Source: CAVXZE01 sp964615365 (lineage in GTDB: Bacteria > Myxococcota_A > UBA9160 > UBA6930). From it: 64,000 nucleotides of DNA. The position numbers and the translations under genes are program-made. Under the pieces are notes generated by a model, which was not told the DNA's origin, did not search any database, and was given only the letters and a program-made list of their open reading frames with translations. This document shows, piece after piece, positions 48,338-56,347 of the stretch. The number at the start of each line of letters is the position of its first letter. The first letter of the stretch is position 1. Where the stretch lies: the NCBI GenBank assembly GCA_964615365.1, contig CAZTOU010000006.1, forward strand, positions 98,958 through 162,957, read 5' to 3'.

Positions 48338-49819
48338 GACCGGGACGAATCGCTCCATCGCCATGGTGCGCAGGCGGTCGATGTCTTCGCGTCGGGAGAC
48401 CGAGAGGGGGACCGTATCTCGAAGCTCGTTCACCAGGATCCCGGTGTCGAGCGGGCGCTTCTCGTGAAGCGAGCGATACAGGGCCGCGATCACCGCCTGC
48501 TCGATCTCCGCGCCGCTGAAACCTTCGCTCTCGGTCACCAGCGGCCCGAAGTCGAAGGCGGAGGGCGTCTGCATGCGGTGCGAGAGGTGGATCTCGAAGA
48601 TCTTCGATCGCTCCCCCGGTTCGGGGAGGTCGACGAAGAAGATCTCGTCGAAGCGTCCCTTGCGCAGGAACTCCGGCGGGAGGGAGAACACGTCGTTCGC
48701 GGTGGCGACGACGAAGACCTCCTTCTTCTTCTCCTGCATCCAGGTCAGGAAGGTCGCGAAGATGCGCTTGCTGAGACCGCCGTCCTGATCGCCGCCCGTC
48801 GGCGTGAAGCCCTTTTCGATCTCGTCGATCCAGAGCACCACCGGGGACATGGACTCGGACATCTCGATGGCGCGGCGGAGGTTCTTCTCGGACTCGCCCA
48901 CGTACTTGTCGTAGAGGCGGCCGGCGTCGAGCTTCACCAGGGGCAGGCTCCACTGGCGGGAGATGCACTTCGCCGCCAGCGACTTTCCACAGCCCTGGAC
49001 TCCCACCATCAGGATGCCCCGGGGCGGCGTGAGGTTGAGGGCCGCCGCCTCCTTCGAGAAGCCGATGCGGGCCCTGGCGAGCCACTCCTTCAGGCGGGCG
49101 AATCCGCCGAGCTCGAACCCGTTGTCCTCGGAGGGGAAGTACTCGAGGAGCCCGTCCTCTCCGAGCGCGCGCGCCTTTTCGTCGAGGATGCGCTGGATGT
49201 CGGAGGCGTCGAGCCTGCCATCCTCGAGGACGGTTCGGGCGATCGCCTGGCGGGCCTGGTTGAGCGTCATCCCGGAGAGCGCGCGCACCAGCTCGTCGAG
49301 CTGGGGGACGGTCAGCTCGACGCGGGCTCCTCTGCGCTGGCGAAGCGAGCGCACCACCGTGTTCACGACCTCGCGGAGCTCTGGTTCGCCGGGCAGTGAG
49401 AGCTGGTAGTGAACGACCTCGTGATCCACGTCCGGCGGAAACTGGTGGGAGGCCCCGGTGATCACCATGGTGGAGCAGCTGTTCCCGAAGGATTGGGCCG
49501 CGTCCTTGAACTCCCGGCAGATCGCCGCGTCTTCCAGGTGCCGCGCGAAGTCCTTGAGGAGGAAGATCCCCTCCACGCGGAGGGTGCGGAGGTGTGCCAT
49601 GAGGTCCCGGGGACGGGCGGTGTTGCGGTTTCCGTGGGCGGTGGGCTTCTGAACCAGTCCCTGCGTCAGGGTCCACTCGAAGACCGGCAGGTTGAGCTCG
49701 CTCGCGACCGTCTCCACGAGCTTCTCGACCCGCTCCTCCTCCACCGTGTCGATGGCGATCACCGGGTGGAAGGAGAGCACCAGGGTCCGGATGTCGTGGA
49801 TGCTGGTGGAGAGGCCCAT
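48332..49819 (-). CDS. Ycf46-like AAA+ ATPase
   Basis: The protein has 495 residues. The AAA+ core has Walker A GVQGCGKS (273-280), Walker B VVLWIDEIEKGF (327-336), sensor 1 VVATANDVFSLPPEFLR and arginine-finger text KGRFDEIFFVDLP, with a lid ending SEGFSGAEIEQAV. The N-terminal 230 residues (IHDIRTLVLSFHPVIAIDTV ... EGIFLLKDFARHL) form the inactive first AAA-like half typical of Ycf46-like proteins. It may remodel proteins; partners are unknown. It lies 44 bases downstream of the NFACT gene on the same strand. Confidence 0.88.
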   Translation of the reverse strand: MGLSTSIHDIRTLVLSFHPVIAIDTVEEERVEKLVETVASELNLPVFEWTLTQGLVQKPTAHGNRNTARPRDLMAHLRTLRVEGIFLLKDFARHLEDAAICREFKDAAQSFGNSCSTMVITGASHQFPPDVDHEVVHYQLSLPGEPELREVVNTVVRSLRQRRGARVELTVPQLDELVRALSGMTLNQARQAIARTVLEDGRLDASDIQRILDEKARALGEDGLLEYFPSEDNGFELGGFARLKEWLARARIGFSKEAAALNLTPPRGILMVGVQGCGKSLAAKCISRQWSLPLVKLDAGRLYDKYVGESEKNLRRAIEMSESMSPVVLWIDEIEKGFTPTGGDQDGGLSKRIFATFLTWMQEKKKEVFVVATANDVFSLPPEFLRKGRFDEIFFVDLPEPGERSKIFEIHLSHRMQTPSAFDFGPLVTESEGFSGAEIEQAVIAALYRSLHEKRPLDTGILVNELRDTVPLSVSRREDIDRLRTMAMERFVPVR

Positions 49820-49863
49820 GTTCGGGACACATCGGTCTCCCAGAAGCTCCGCTTGAACGCCTC

Positions 49864-51381
49864 TCAGTCGTCGATTCGCGAATCGAGGATGCGCCGGAGG
49901 CGGGCCGGATCGCGGCGCAGGCCGATGGTGCGGCCGCGGTGGACATAGACCAGGCCCGGCTTCGTTCCCGAGGGCTTCGAGACCTCCTTGACCGGGGCGA
50001 TGTGCACGCTGGCCCGGGTGGTGTTCTTCTGCTTGGAGAAGTGGACGGCCAGCTCTCCCGCCTCGAGCAGCGACTCCGAGGGGGGATCGTCGCGACCCTC
50101 GGTGCGCAGGATGACGTGGCTGCCGGGTGATCCCTCCAGGTGGAAGAACAGGTCCTTGCCCCTGGCCAGGCGAGTCGTCAGCAGATCGTTGCCCTCGTCG
50201 CTCTTTCCCACCCAGATCTCGAGCCCGTCCGAGGTGCGGTAGCGCTTGGGCTGGAGCCGGGTGGGGATCTCCCTCTTGCCGATCTTCCAGCTCTTCTTCT
50301 TCGCCTCGGGCTTCTCTCCCGGCGGGGCGGGGTGGTAGCGGTCGAGCAGGCGCCGGATGGCAGGGCGCGCCTCGAACTCGTCGAGATCCGCCGCTCCCGG
50401 CTCTCCGCCTTCGCCGAGGGCGTCGAACTCCCGGCGGAGAGCGTCGATCTCGTCAAGGCGCTCCCGAAGCTCGCCGAGCTGCTGCTGCGCCTTCTGCGCC
50501 CGGCGCTCCGCCTTGCGGGCGCGCTTGAAGATCCGCTGGAGGTTCTCGGTGGGAGAGAGTGCGGGGTCGAGCGGAATGCTCTCCGTCGCCCCGGTCTCGA
50601 AGTCCTTTACCTGGACCTGCTCGGCCCCATGACGCACCGAGCCGAGAGCGCTCTTCAGGAGTTCGCCCTGGCGCTGTAGCTCCGGCGCCGCGGCTGCCGC
50701 CTCCGCGTCGCTCTCCAGATTTCGCAACTTGCGTTCGAGCCGGCTGCGATGCTTCTTCAAGGTCTGGGCGATTCGCTGGCCCCGGAGGTCCTCGCGCGTG
50801 CTCGCCTCCATCGCCGCGTAGCTCTCCTCGATGGCGGCGAGCAGTTGCTCCTCCGGTGTCTCCGCGAAGCGGTCCTCTCCCTCGCCGGGAGGACGCGTCT
50901 CCGGTGGTCGCCAGGCCTCTCCGCCTTTGAGATCCCGGCGCGTCTGATCGAGCGGACGCTGCGCGCCGACCAGGATCCCCTCTCCGTCGATCAGGTAGAC
51001 GTTGCTGCGCGGCCCGAGGATCGAGAGCAGCAGCTCCATCGGCCCCTCCGCAGTTTCGAAGCGCAGCAGGGCCTGCCGATCCTCATCGGCGATCCGCACC
51101 TCTGCGAGCCGGCCACCCTCCAGGTGGGCGCGCAGATACCGGGCGAATCCCGGAGGCGTGGGGAGCGCCCGGCGGGGCTTGGCGAGGATGGAGAGGCGCG
51201 CGAATCCGGGGCGGCAGGAGAGCAGCAGGTGGCATTTGTCCCGCGCCGGTCGCCCCCCTCCTCCGCTGAGGATCAGGACCAACTCGAGGCCGTCGACCTG
51301 CAGCGCCCGGTCGAGACGCGCGCCCAGCCGCTCCCTCTCCAGTGCCGCGACTGCCCGGCGAAGCTCGCGAAGGCTCAGCAC
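49864..51381 (-). CDS. rqcH: NFACT-family protein (RqcH/FbpA-like)
   Basis: The protein has 505 residues. Domains in order are an N-terminal NFACT-N (LRRAVAALERERLGARLDRA, LSCRPGFARLSILAKPRRAL, ELLLSILGPRSNVYLID), a long coiled coil (about 195-330) and the NFACT-R domain (YRTSDGLEIWVGKSDEGND, FFHLEGSPGSHVILRT, KPGLVYVHRGRTIGLRRDP). RqcH recruits to obstructed 50S subunits and adds alanine tails to stalled peptides. The DxR-like catalytic motif of active RqcH was not confirmed. The GTG start lies three bases after the mutM stop, so the two are one operon. Confidence 0.87.
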   Translation of the reverse strand: MLSLRELRRAVAALERERLGARLDRALQVDGLELVLILSGGGGRPARDKCHLLLSCRPGFARLSILAKPRRALPTPPGFARYLRAHLEGGRLAEVRIADEDRQALLRFETAEGPMELLLSILGPRSNVYLIDGEGILVGAQRPLDQTRRDLKGGEAWRPPETRPPGEGEDRFAETPEEQLLAAIEESYAAMEASTREDLRGQRIAQTLKKHRSRLERKLRNLESDAEAAAAAPELQRQGELLKSALGSVRHGAEQVQVKDFETGATESIPLDPALSPTENLQRIFKRARKAERRAQKAQQQLGELRERLDEIDALRREFDALGEGGEPGAADLDEFEARPAIRRLLDRYHPAPPGEKPEAKKKSWKIGKREIPTRLQPKRYRTSDGLEIWVGKSDEGNDLLTTRLARGKDLFFHLEGSPGSHVILRTEGRDDPPSESLLEAGELAVHFSKQKNTTRASVHIAPVKEVSKPSGTKPGLVYVHRGRTIGLRRDPARLRRILDSRIDD

Positions 51382-51384
51382 CAG

Positions 51385-52260
51385 CTACCTCTGGCATCCC
51401 GGGCAGTAGTGCGCGCTCCGCTGGCCGAGCACCACGCGGCGAATGACTCCTCCGCAGCGCCGGCAGGGCTCCCCCGCGCGCGCGTAGACGCGCCGCTCGT
51501 CCTGGTATCGGCCGTCGCTACCGTCGGGGGCGACGAAGTCGCTGATGCTGGAGCCGCCGGTCTCGATGGCTCGCCGCATCACCCGCTTGATCCCCTCACT
51601 GATCGCATGGCACTCCTTTCGCGTGATCCGCCCCGCCCGCCGGGTGGGACGCACCCCGGCCAGGAAGAGTGCCTCGTCGCTGTAGATGTTTCCGCTCCCG
51701 GCGACCACCGACTGATCCAGCAGCAGGCTCTTGATGGCGAGCTTCCGACCCCGAGTGGCGCGAAACACCTCCTCTCCCGAGAGCTCGAGCGCCTCGATCC
51801 CGAGCCGGTCGAGCCGCTCGCTCCGCTGCCCCGGCGCGAGCAGGAAGATCTTTCCGAACTTCCGCGCGTCGCGAAACAAGAGCTCCGGGCCGCCGTCCTC
51901 GAAGCCGAGGCGGAGATGGGTGTGGGCGTCCGGGCGGAAGCGCCGCTGCTGCTCGGGCGCGAGCGCCGACCGGCTCGTCGCCGAGAGCAGGCGCGGGCTG
52001 GTGGCGTGGCTGGAGAAGAGCTGGCCGGTCATCCCCAGGTGCAGGACCAGGCGGCTCCTGTCGTCGAGGGTGCCCACCAGGTACTTGCCGCGACGCGCGA
52101 GAGAGCGGACGGTGCGACCGGCCAGGCGGCGGCGCAGCGTCCCGGGTGGGGTGAGGAAGAAGGGGCTCCTGCGGGTGGTGTGGACCTCCGCAATGGTGCG
52201 CCCCTCCAGGAGCGGCGCGATCCGGAGCCGCGTCACCTCGACCTCGGGAAGCTCCGGCAC
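51385..52260 (-). CDS. mutM: Formamidopyrimidine-DNA glycosylase (Fpg/MutM)
   Basis: The protein has 291 residues. The mature N-terminus is PELPEVEVTRL, with Pro as the nucleophile and Glu next to it; the beta-hairpin Lys is in RRGKYLVGTL. The helix-two-turn-helix has KLAIKSLLLDQSVVAGSGNI, YSDEALFLAG. The C-terminal zinc finger is CRRCGG ... HYCPGCQR. It excises oxidised purines such as 8-oxoG. It is divergent from ileS, with 177 bases between; that gap holds the palindrome CTGGCTAGCCAG (52279-52290). Confidence 0.95.
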   Translation of the reverse strand: MPELPEVEVTRLRIAPLLEGRTIAEVHTTRRSPFFLTPPGTLRRRLAGRTVRSLARRGKYLVGTLDDRSRLVLHLGMTGQLFSSHATSPRLLSATSRSALAPEQQRRFRPDAHTHLRLGFEDGGPELLFRDARKFGKIFLLAPGQRSERLDRLGIEALELSGEEVFRATRGRKLAIKSLLLDQSVVAGSGNIYSDEALFLAGVRPTRRAGRITRKECHAISEGIKRVMRRAIETGGSSISDFVAPDGSDGRYQDERRVYARAGEPCRRCGGVIRRVVLGQRSAHYCPGCQR

Positions 52261-52437
52261 CTAGACACCTTGATCAGTCTGGCTAGCCAGCCACGATGAG
52301 ACACCGATGCTACCAGAGCGGGGCTCCGGCGACCGCACGGCGACGTCTCCCTCGAGGTGCGTTTCCGCACCCTGCCCCCCGCGGGGTGCAGAGTGATCGG
52401 TTAGATTCTCGGCCGCCGCGAAGAGGCGTGGAACACG

Positions 52438-55400
52438 ATGAGCGAGTCCAAGAATCAGAAGCACTATCCGGACGTTCCGCAGCAGCCGAACTTTCCGGAG
52501 ATCGAGCGGCGGATCCTCGAGGGCTGGCAAAGGGACCGAACCTTCGAGGAATCGGTGGAGCAGCGCCCCGCGGGCGAGGCCGGGGTGAACGAGTTCGTCT
52601 TCTACGACGGCCCGCCCTTTGCCAACGGTCTGCCCCACTTCGGACACCTGCTGACCGGCTTCGTGAAGGACATCGTGCCGCGCTACCAGACCCTGCGCGG
52701 GCGCCGGGTGGAACGCCGCTTCGGATGGGACTGCCACGGGCTTCCCGTGGAGATGGCGGCCGAGCAGGAGCTTCAGGTCTCGGGGCGGGCCGCGATCCAG
52801 CGGTTCGGGATCGGCAACTTCAACGCCCACTGCCGTGAGTCGGTGGTCCGCTACACCGATGAATGGCAGCGCTATGTGACCCGGTCCGCCCGTTGGGTGG
52901 ACTTCGGAAACGACTACAAGACCATGGAGCGCGACTACATGGAGAGCGTGCTCTGGGCCTTCAAGCGGCTCTTCGAGAAGGGGCTGCTCTACGAGGGGCA
53001 ACGGGTCCTGCCCTACTCCTGGGCGGCCGAGACGCCGCTCTCCAACTTCGAGACCCGGATGGACAACTCCTATCGCGAGCGGGAGGATCCGGCGATCACG
53101 GTGCGCTTTGCCTTGCGCCCCGAGGGCGACGACCGCCCCACCGACGTTCTCGCCTGGACCACCACTCCCTGGACCCTCCCTTCGAACCTCGCCCTCGCCG
53201 TGGGCCCGGAGATCGACTACGCGATCTTCGAACTCGACGGCCGGCGGCTGATTCTCGGCGCCGCCTGCGTGGAGCAGGTCGCGTCGGAGCTCGCCGACGC
53301 CGAGCGGGTCGGAACCGTAAAGGGCTCGCAGCTGGTCGGTCGCCACTACCAGCCGCTCTTCCCGTTCTTCGAGAACACCGAGAACGCCTTCCGGGTGCTC
53401 GCGGCGCCGTTCGTGGACGTGGAGGAGGGGACCGGAGTGGTTCACTGCGCTCCCGGCTTCGGCGAGGAGGACATGGACCTCTGCCAGGCGGAGGGGATCC
53501 CGGTCGTCTGTCCCGTCGACGACGAGGGGAAGTTCACCGCAGAGGTACCGCCCTACGAGAGCGTTCAGGTGATCGAGGCCAATCGCACCATCATCCGGGA
53601 CCTTCGGGAGCGCAGCCTCATCTTCAAGCACCAGCACCACGTCCACAACTACCCGCACTGCTGGCGCACCGACACGCCACTGATCTACCGGGCCGTGAAT
53701 TCCTGGTACGTCCGCGTCACCGAGTTCCGCGAGCGGCTGGTGGAGCTGAACCAGAACATCAACTGGATTCCCGGGCACATCAAGGATGGGCTCTTCGGCA
53801 ACTGGCTCGAGGGCGCCCGGGACTGGTCGATCAGTCGCAACCGGTTCTGGGGCGCGCCGATTCCGGTCTGGAAGAGCGACGATCCCGAGCATCCGCGCCT
53901 CGACGTCTACGGCAGTGTCGACGAGCTCGAAAGGGACTTCGGGGTGCGCCCCGAAGATCTTCACCGTCCCGCCATCGACGAGCTGGTCCGTCCCAATCCG
54001 GACGATCCCAGCGGAAAGAGCGTGATGCGGCGCATCCCCGACGTGCTCGACGGCTGGTTCGAGTCCGGCTCGATGCCCTACGCCCAGGTCCACTATCCCT
54101 TCGAGAACCGCGAGTGGTTCGACAACCACTTCCCGGCCGACTTCATCGTCGAGTACGTGGCGCAGACTCGCGGCTGGTTCTACACGATGCTGGTGCTGTC
54201 CACCGCCCTCTTCGACCGCCATCCCTTCAAGAACTGCGTCTGCCACGGCGTCGTCGTCGCCAAGGACGGCCAGAAGCTCTCCAAGCGGCTCAGAAACTTC
54301 CCCGATCCGGAGGAGGTCTTCGAGACCCATGGGGCCGACGCATTCCGCTGGTACCTGATGGCCTCGCCGCTGCTCAAGGGCGCCAACCTGCGCGTGGAGA
54401 AGGACGACAAGCCGATCGCCGACGTGGTGCGGAACGTGTTGAACCCGATCTGGAACGCCTGGTACTTCTTCTCGCTCTACGCGAACGCCGACGGTATCCG
54501 CGCGGAGTTCGGGGCGCCCGGTCGGAACGTCCTGGACCGCTACATCCTCGCCAAGACACGCGAGCTGGTGGAGGACCTGGGCGAGCTGATGGACGCCTAC
54601 GACATCGCCGGTGCCTGCAACCGCGTGGTCGCCTTCATCGACGCGCTCAACAATTGGTACATCCGCCGCAGCCGCCTGCGCTTCTGGAAGAGCGAGAAGG
54701 ACGACGACAAGCGCCAGGCCTACGACACCCTCTACACGGTGCTGGTGACGCTCTGTCGGGTGGTGAGTCCGCTGCTTCCCTTCCTCAGCGACGAGATCTA
54801 CCGCGGTCTGACCAGGGAGCAGAGCGTGCATCTGGGCGACTGGCCGGATCCCGCCAGCCTTCCCGCCGATCCCGATCTGGTGGCGGACATGGACCGGGTG
54901 CGCGACGTCTGCTCCACCGGTCTCGCCATGCGCCGCACCCAGAACGTGCGGGTCCGCCAGCCGCTGCGCTCCCTCACCATCGCGGGACCCCAGGTCGAGC
55001 GCCTGCGCCCCTTCCTGGATTTGATCCAGGACGAGGTGAACGTGAAGGAGGTGCAGCTCTGCGAAGAGATCGAGGACTTCGCGCGCTTCCAGCTCCAGGT
55101 GAATGCGCGCCTGCTCGGACCCCGGCTGGGGCCGGAGATGAAGGCGGTGCTCGCCGCCGCCAAGCAGGGGCAGTGGACGACCGGAGCCGAGGACTCCGTC
55201 GAGGTCGCCGGACAGGTGATCTCCGAGGGTGAGTACAGCCTGCTGCTGCGACCCGCCGAGGGGGTGGCCTGTCAGGCCCTCTCGACCAACGACATGGTCG
55301 CGGTGCTCGACTTCGAGCTCAGCGAGAGCCTGATCCAGGAAGGCAGGGCACGGGACCTGGTGCGTCTGATCCAGCAGGCGCGGCGCGATGCCGGACTCCA

Positions 55401-55602
55401 CGTCTCCGATCGGATCCGGCTGTCCCTCTCGCTTCCGCCGGAGTGGAAGGCAGCGGCCTCCGCCTTCCGGGACTACCTCGCGGAGAACACCCTGGCCAGC
55501 GAGCTCGACGTGGAGGGAGCTGTCCTCGAAGGATCACTCTTCCAGCACCAGGCGAAGCTCGGCGACGAGACAGTTCACCTTTCGATCGCGAAGGACAACT
55601 GA
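52438..55602 (+). CDS. ileS: Isoleucyl-tRNA synthetase, eukaryotic-like (IleRS2) type
   Basis: The protein has 1054 residues. It charges tRNA-Ile. The HIGH motif is PHFGH (about 66-70) and the KMSKS motif is KLSKR (613-617), followed by RLRNFPDPEEVFETHGADAF. The editing domain (about 230-430) includes DVLAWTTTPWTLPSNLALAV and GTGVVHCAPGFGEEDM. The C-terminus lacks the zinc-finger cysteines of bacterial IleRS1 and carries the longer IleRS2 type end, a class often tied to mupirocin resistance. Its -10 is probably TTAGAT, about 35 bases upstream. Confidence 0.96.
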   Translation: MSESKNQKHYPDVPQQPNFPEIERRILEGWQRDRTFEESVEQRPAGEAGVNEFVFYDGPPFANGLPHFGHLLTGFVKDIVPRYQTLRGRRVERRFGWDCHGLPVEMAAEQELQVSGRAAIQRFGIGNFNAHCRESVVRYTDEWQRYVTRSARWVDFGNDYKTMERDYMESVLWAFKRLFEKGLLYEGQRVLPYSWAAETPLSNFETRMDNSYREREDPAITVRFALRPEGDDRPTDVLAWTTTPWTLPSNLALAVGPEIDYAIFELDGRRLILGAACVEQVASELADAERVGTVKGSQLVGRHYQPLFPFFENTENAFRVLAAPFVDVEEGTGVVHCAPGFGEEDMDLCQAEGIPVVCPVDDEGKFTAEVPPYESVQVIEANRTIIRDLRERSLIFKHQHHVHNYPHCWRTDTPLIYRAVNSWYVRVTEFRERLVELNQNINWIPGHIKDGLFGNWLEGARDWSISRNRFWGAPIPVWKSDDPEHPRLDVYGSVDELERDFGVRPEDLHRPAIDELVRPNPDDPSGKSVMRRIPDVLDGWFESGSMPYAQVHYPFENREWFDNHFPADFIVEYVAQTRGWFYTMLVLSTALFDRHPFKNCVCHGVVVAKDGQKLSKRLRNFPDPEEVFETHGADAFRWYLMASPLLKGANLRVEKDDKPIADVVRNVLNPIWNAWYFFSLYANADGIRAEFGAPGRNVLDRYILAKTRELVEDLGELMDAYDIAGACNRVVAFIDALNNWYIRRSRLRFWKSEKDDDKRQAYDTLYTVLVTLCRVVSPLLPFLSDEIYRGLTREQSVHLGDWPDPASLPADPDLVADMDRVRDVCSTGLAMRRTQNVRVRQPLRSLTIAGPQVERLRPFLDLIQDEVNVKEVQLCEEIEDFARFQLQVNARLLGPRLGPEMKAVLAAAKQGQWTTGAEDSVEVAGQVISEGEYSLLLRPAEGVACQALSTNDMVAVLDFELSESLIQEGRARDLVRLIQQARRDAGLHVSDRIRLSLSLPPEWKAAASAFRDYLAENTLASELDVEGAVLEGSLFQHQAKLGDETVHLSIAKDN

Positions 55603-55626
55603 GCTTCCGTCGCGCGCCCGGCGCGC

Positions 55627-56268
55627 CTACTCCTCCCGTGGGTAGTACTCCCGACGGAGCTCCACTCCGCGGTCGAACTCGGCCACCTTCTTCTTCGCCC
55701 CGTTCTCCCACCAGCCGGTCCAGACGCCGTCGTACTCCCCGTCGCGGAACTCGCCCTGGGTCTGGATCTGTCCGTTCTCGTAGTAGCTGGCGGACGGGCC
55801 GTGTCGCTTGCCTTCGTGGAACTCGCTCACCACCATCGGCTTGCCGTTCCGGTACCAGACCAGCCACTTGCCTGCGAGCACGTCTTCCTCGTACTCCTCC
55901 AGAGATTCCCGGGTTCCATCCTCGTACCAGGTCGTGAAGGTGCCGTGGCGCTTGTCGTCCTTGTAGAAGCCCTCCTCTGCCTTCTGGCCGTTTCGGTGCC
56001 ACTCGGTGATCGGGCCCTCCAGCTTCCCGTGGACGAAGTGGGCCAGCGCCCGCTTCTCTCCGGTCGGATACCAGAAGCTGCTCGGTCCGTGCTGGGCCCC
56101 GTCCGGGAGCTGACACCACTGCTTGATTCCGCGCGGAGGGGCGGAGCCCTTCAGAGTCGCGCCGTCGGGGCAATCGAGATCCGCGGCGAGGGCCTTCCCG
56201 CCGGCGCCCAGTGTCACCACCGAGAGCAGGACCAGGTTCCAGACGACTGCGAGAACCATCGAGCCCAA
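55627..56268 (-). CDS. Exported MORN/YwqK-like repeat protein
   Basis: The protein has 213 residues. A signal peptide (LAVVWNLVLLSVVTLGAGG, cleavage near KALAAD) precedes at least six repeats of about 22 residues of form 'W/YxxGxxxxxxxFxxGxxxG' (e.g. HGPSSFWYPTGEKRALAHFV, HGTFTTWYEDGTRESLEEYE, DGVWTGWWENGAKKKVAEFD), as in MORN_2 proteins. The name 'YwqK antitoxin' used for this family is not supported here, as no toxin is adjacent. I favour the TTG at 56268, seven bases after GGAGG, over the ATG at 56259. Confidence 0.8.
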   Translation of the reverse strand: MGSMVLAVVWNLVLLSVVTLGAGGKALAADLDCPDGATLKGSAPPRGIKQWCQLPDGAQHGPSSFWYPTGEKRALAHFVHGKLEGPITEWHRNGQKAEEGFYKDDKRHGTFTTWYEDGTRESLEEYEEDVLAGKWLVWYRNGKPMVVSEFHEGKRHGPSASYYENGQIQTQGEFRDGEYDGVWTGWWENGAKKKVAEFDRGVELRREYYPREE

Positions 56269-56347
56269 ACGCCGGCCTCCAAGGACGCACTCAAGGATAC
56301 CCCGGCTGGTCCGGCGGGAAAGCCGCAAGCCGGCTAATCTCCTTTTC

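Noticed and set aside
52261..55401. A 1046-codon open frame on the strand opposite ileS (similar long antisense frames exist over aconitase at 6314-9454 and over the trehalose gene at 56354-59302)
   Set aside because: Long antisense frames are expected in high-GC genes with strong third-position G/C bias. The text has no family resemblance and is rich in His, Val, Gly and Glu in the manner of shadow frames.
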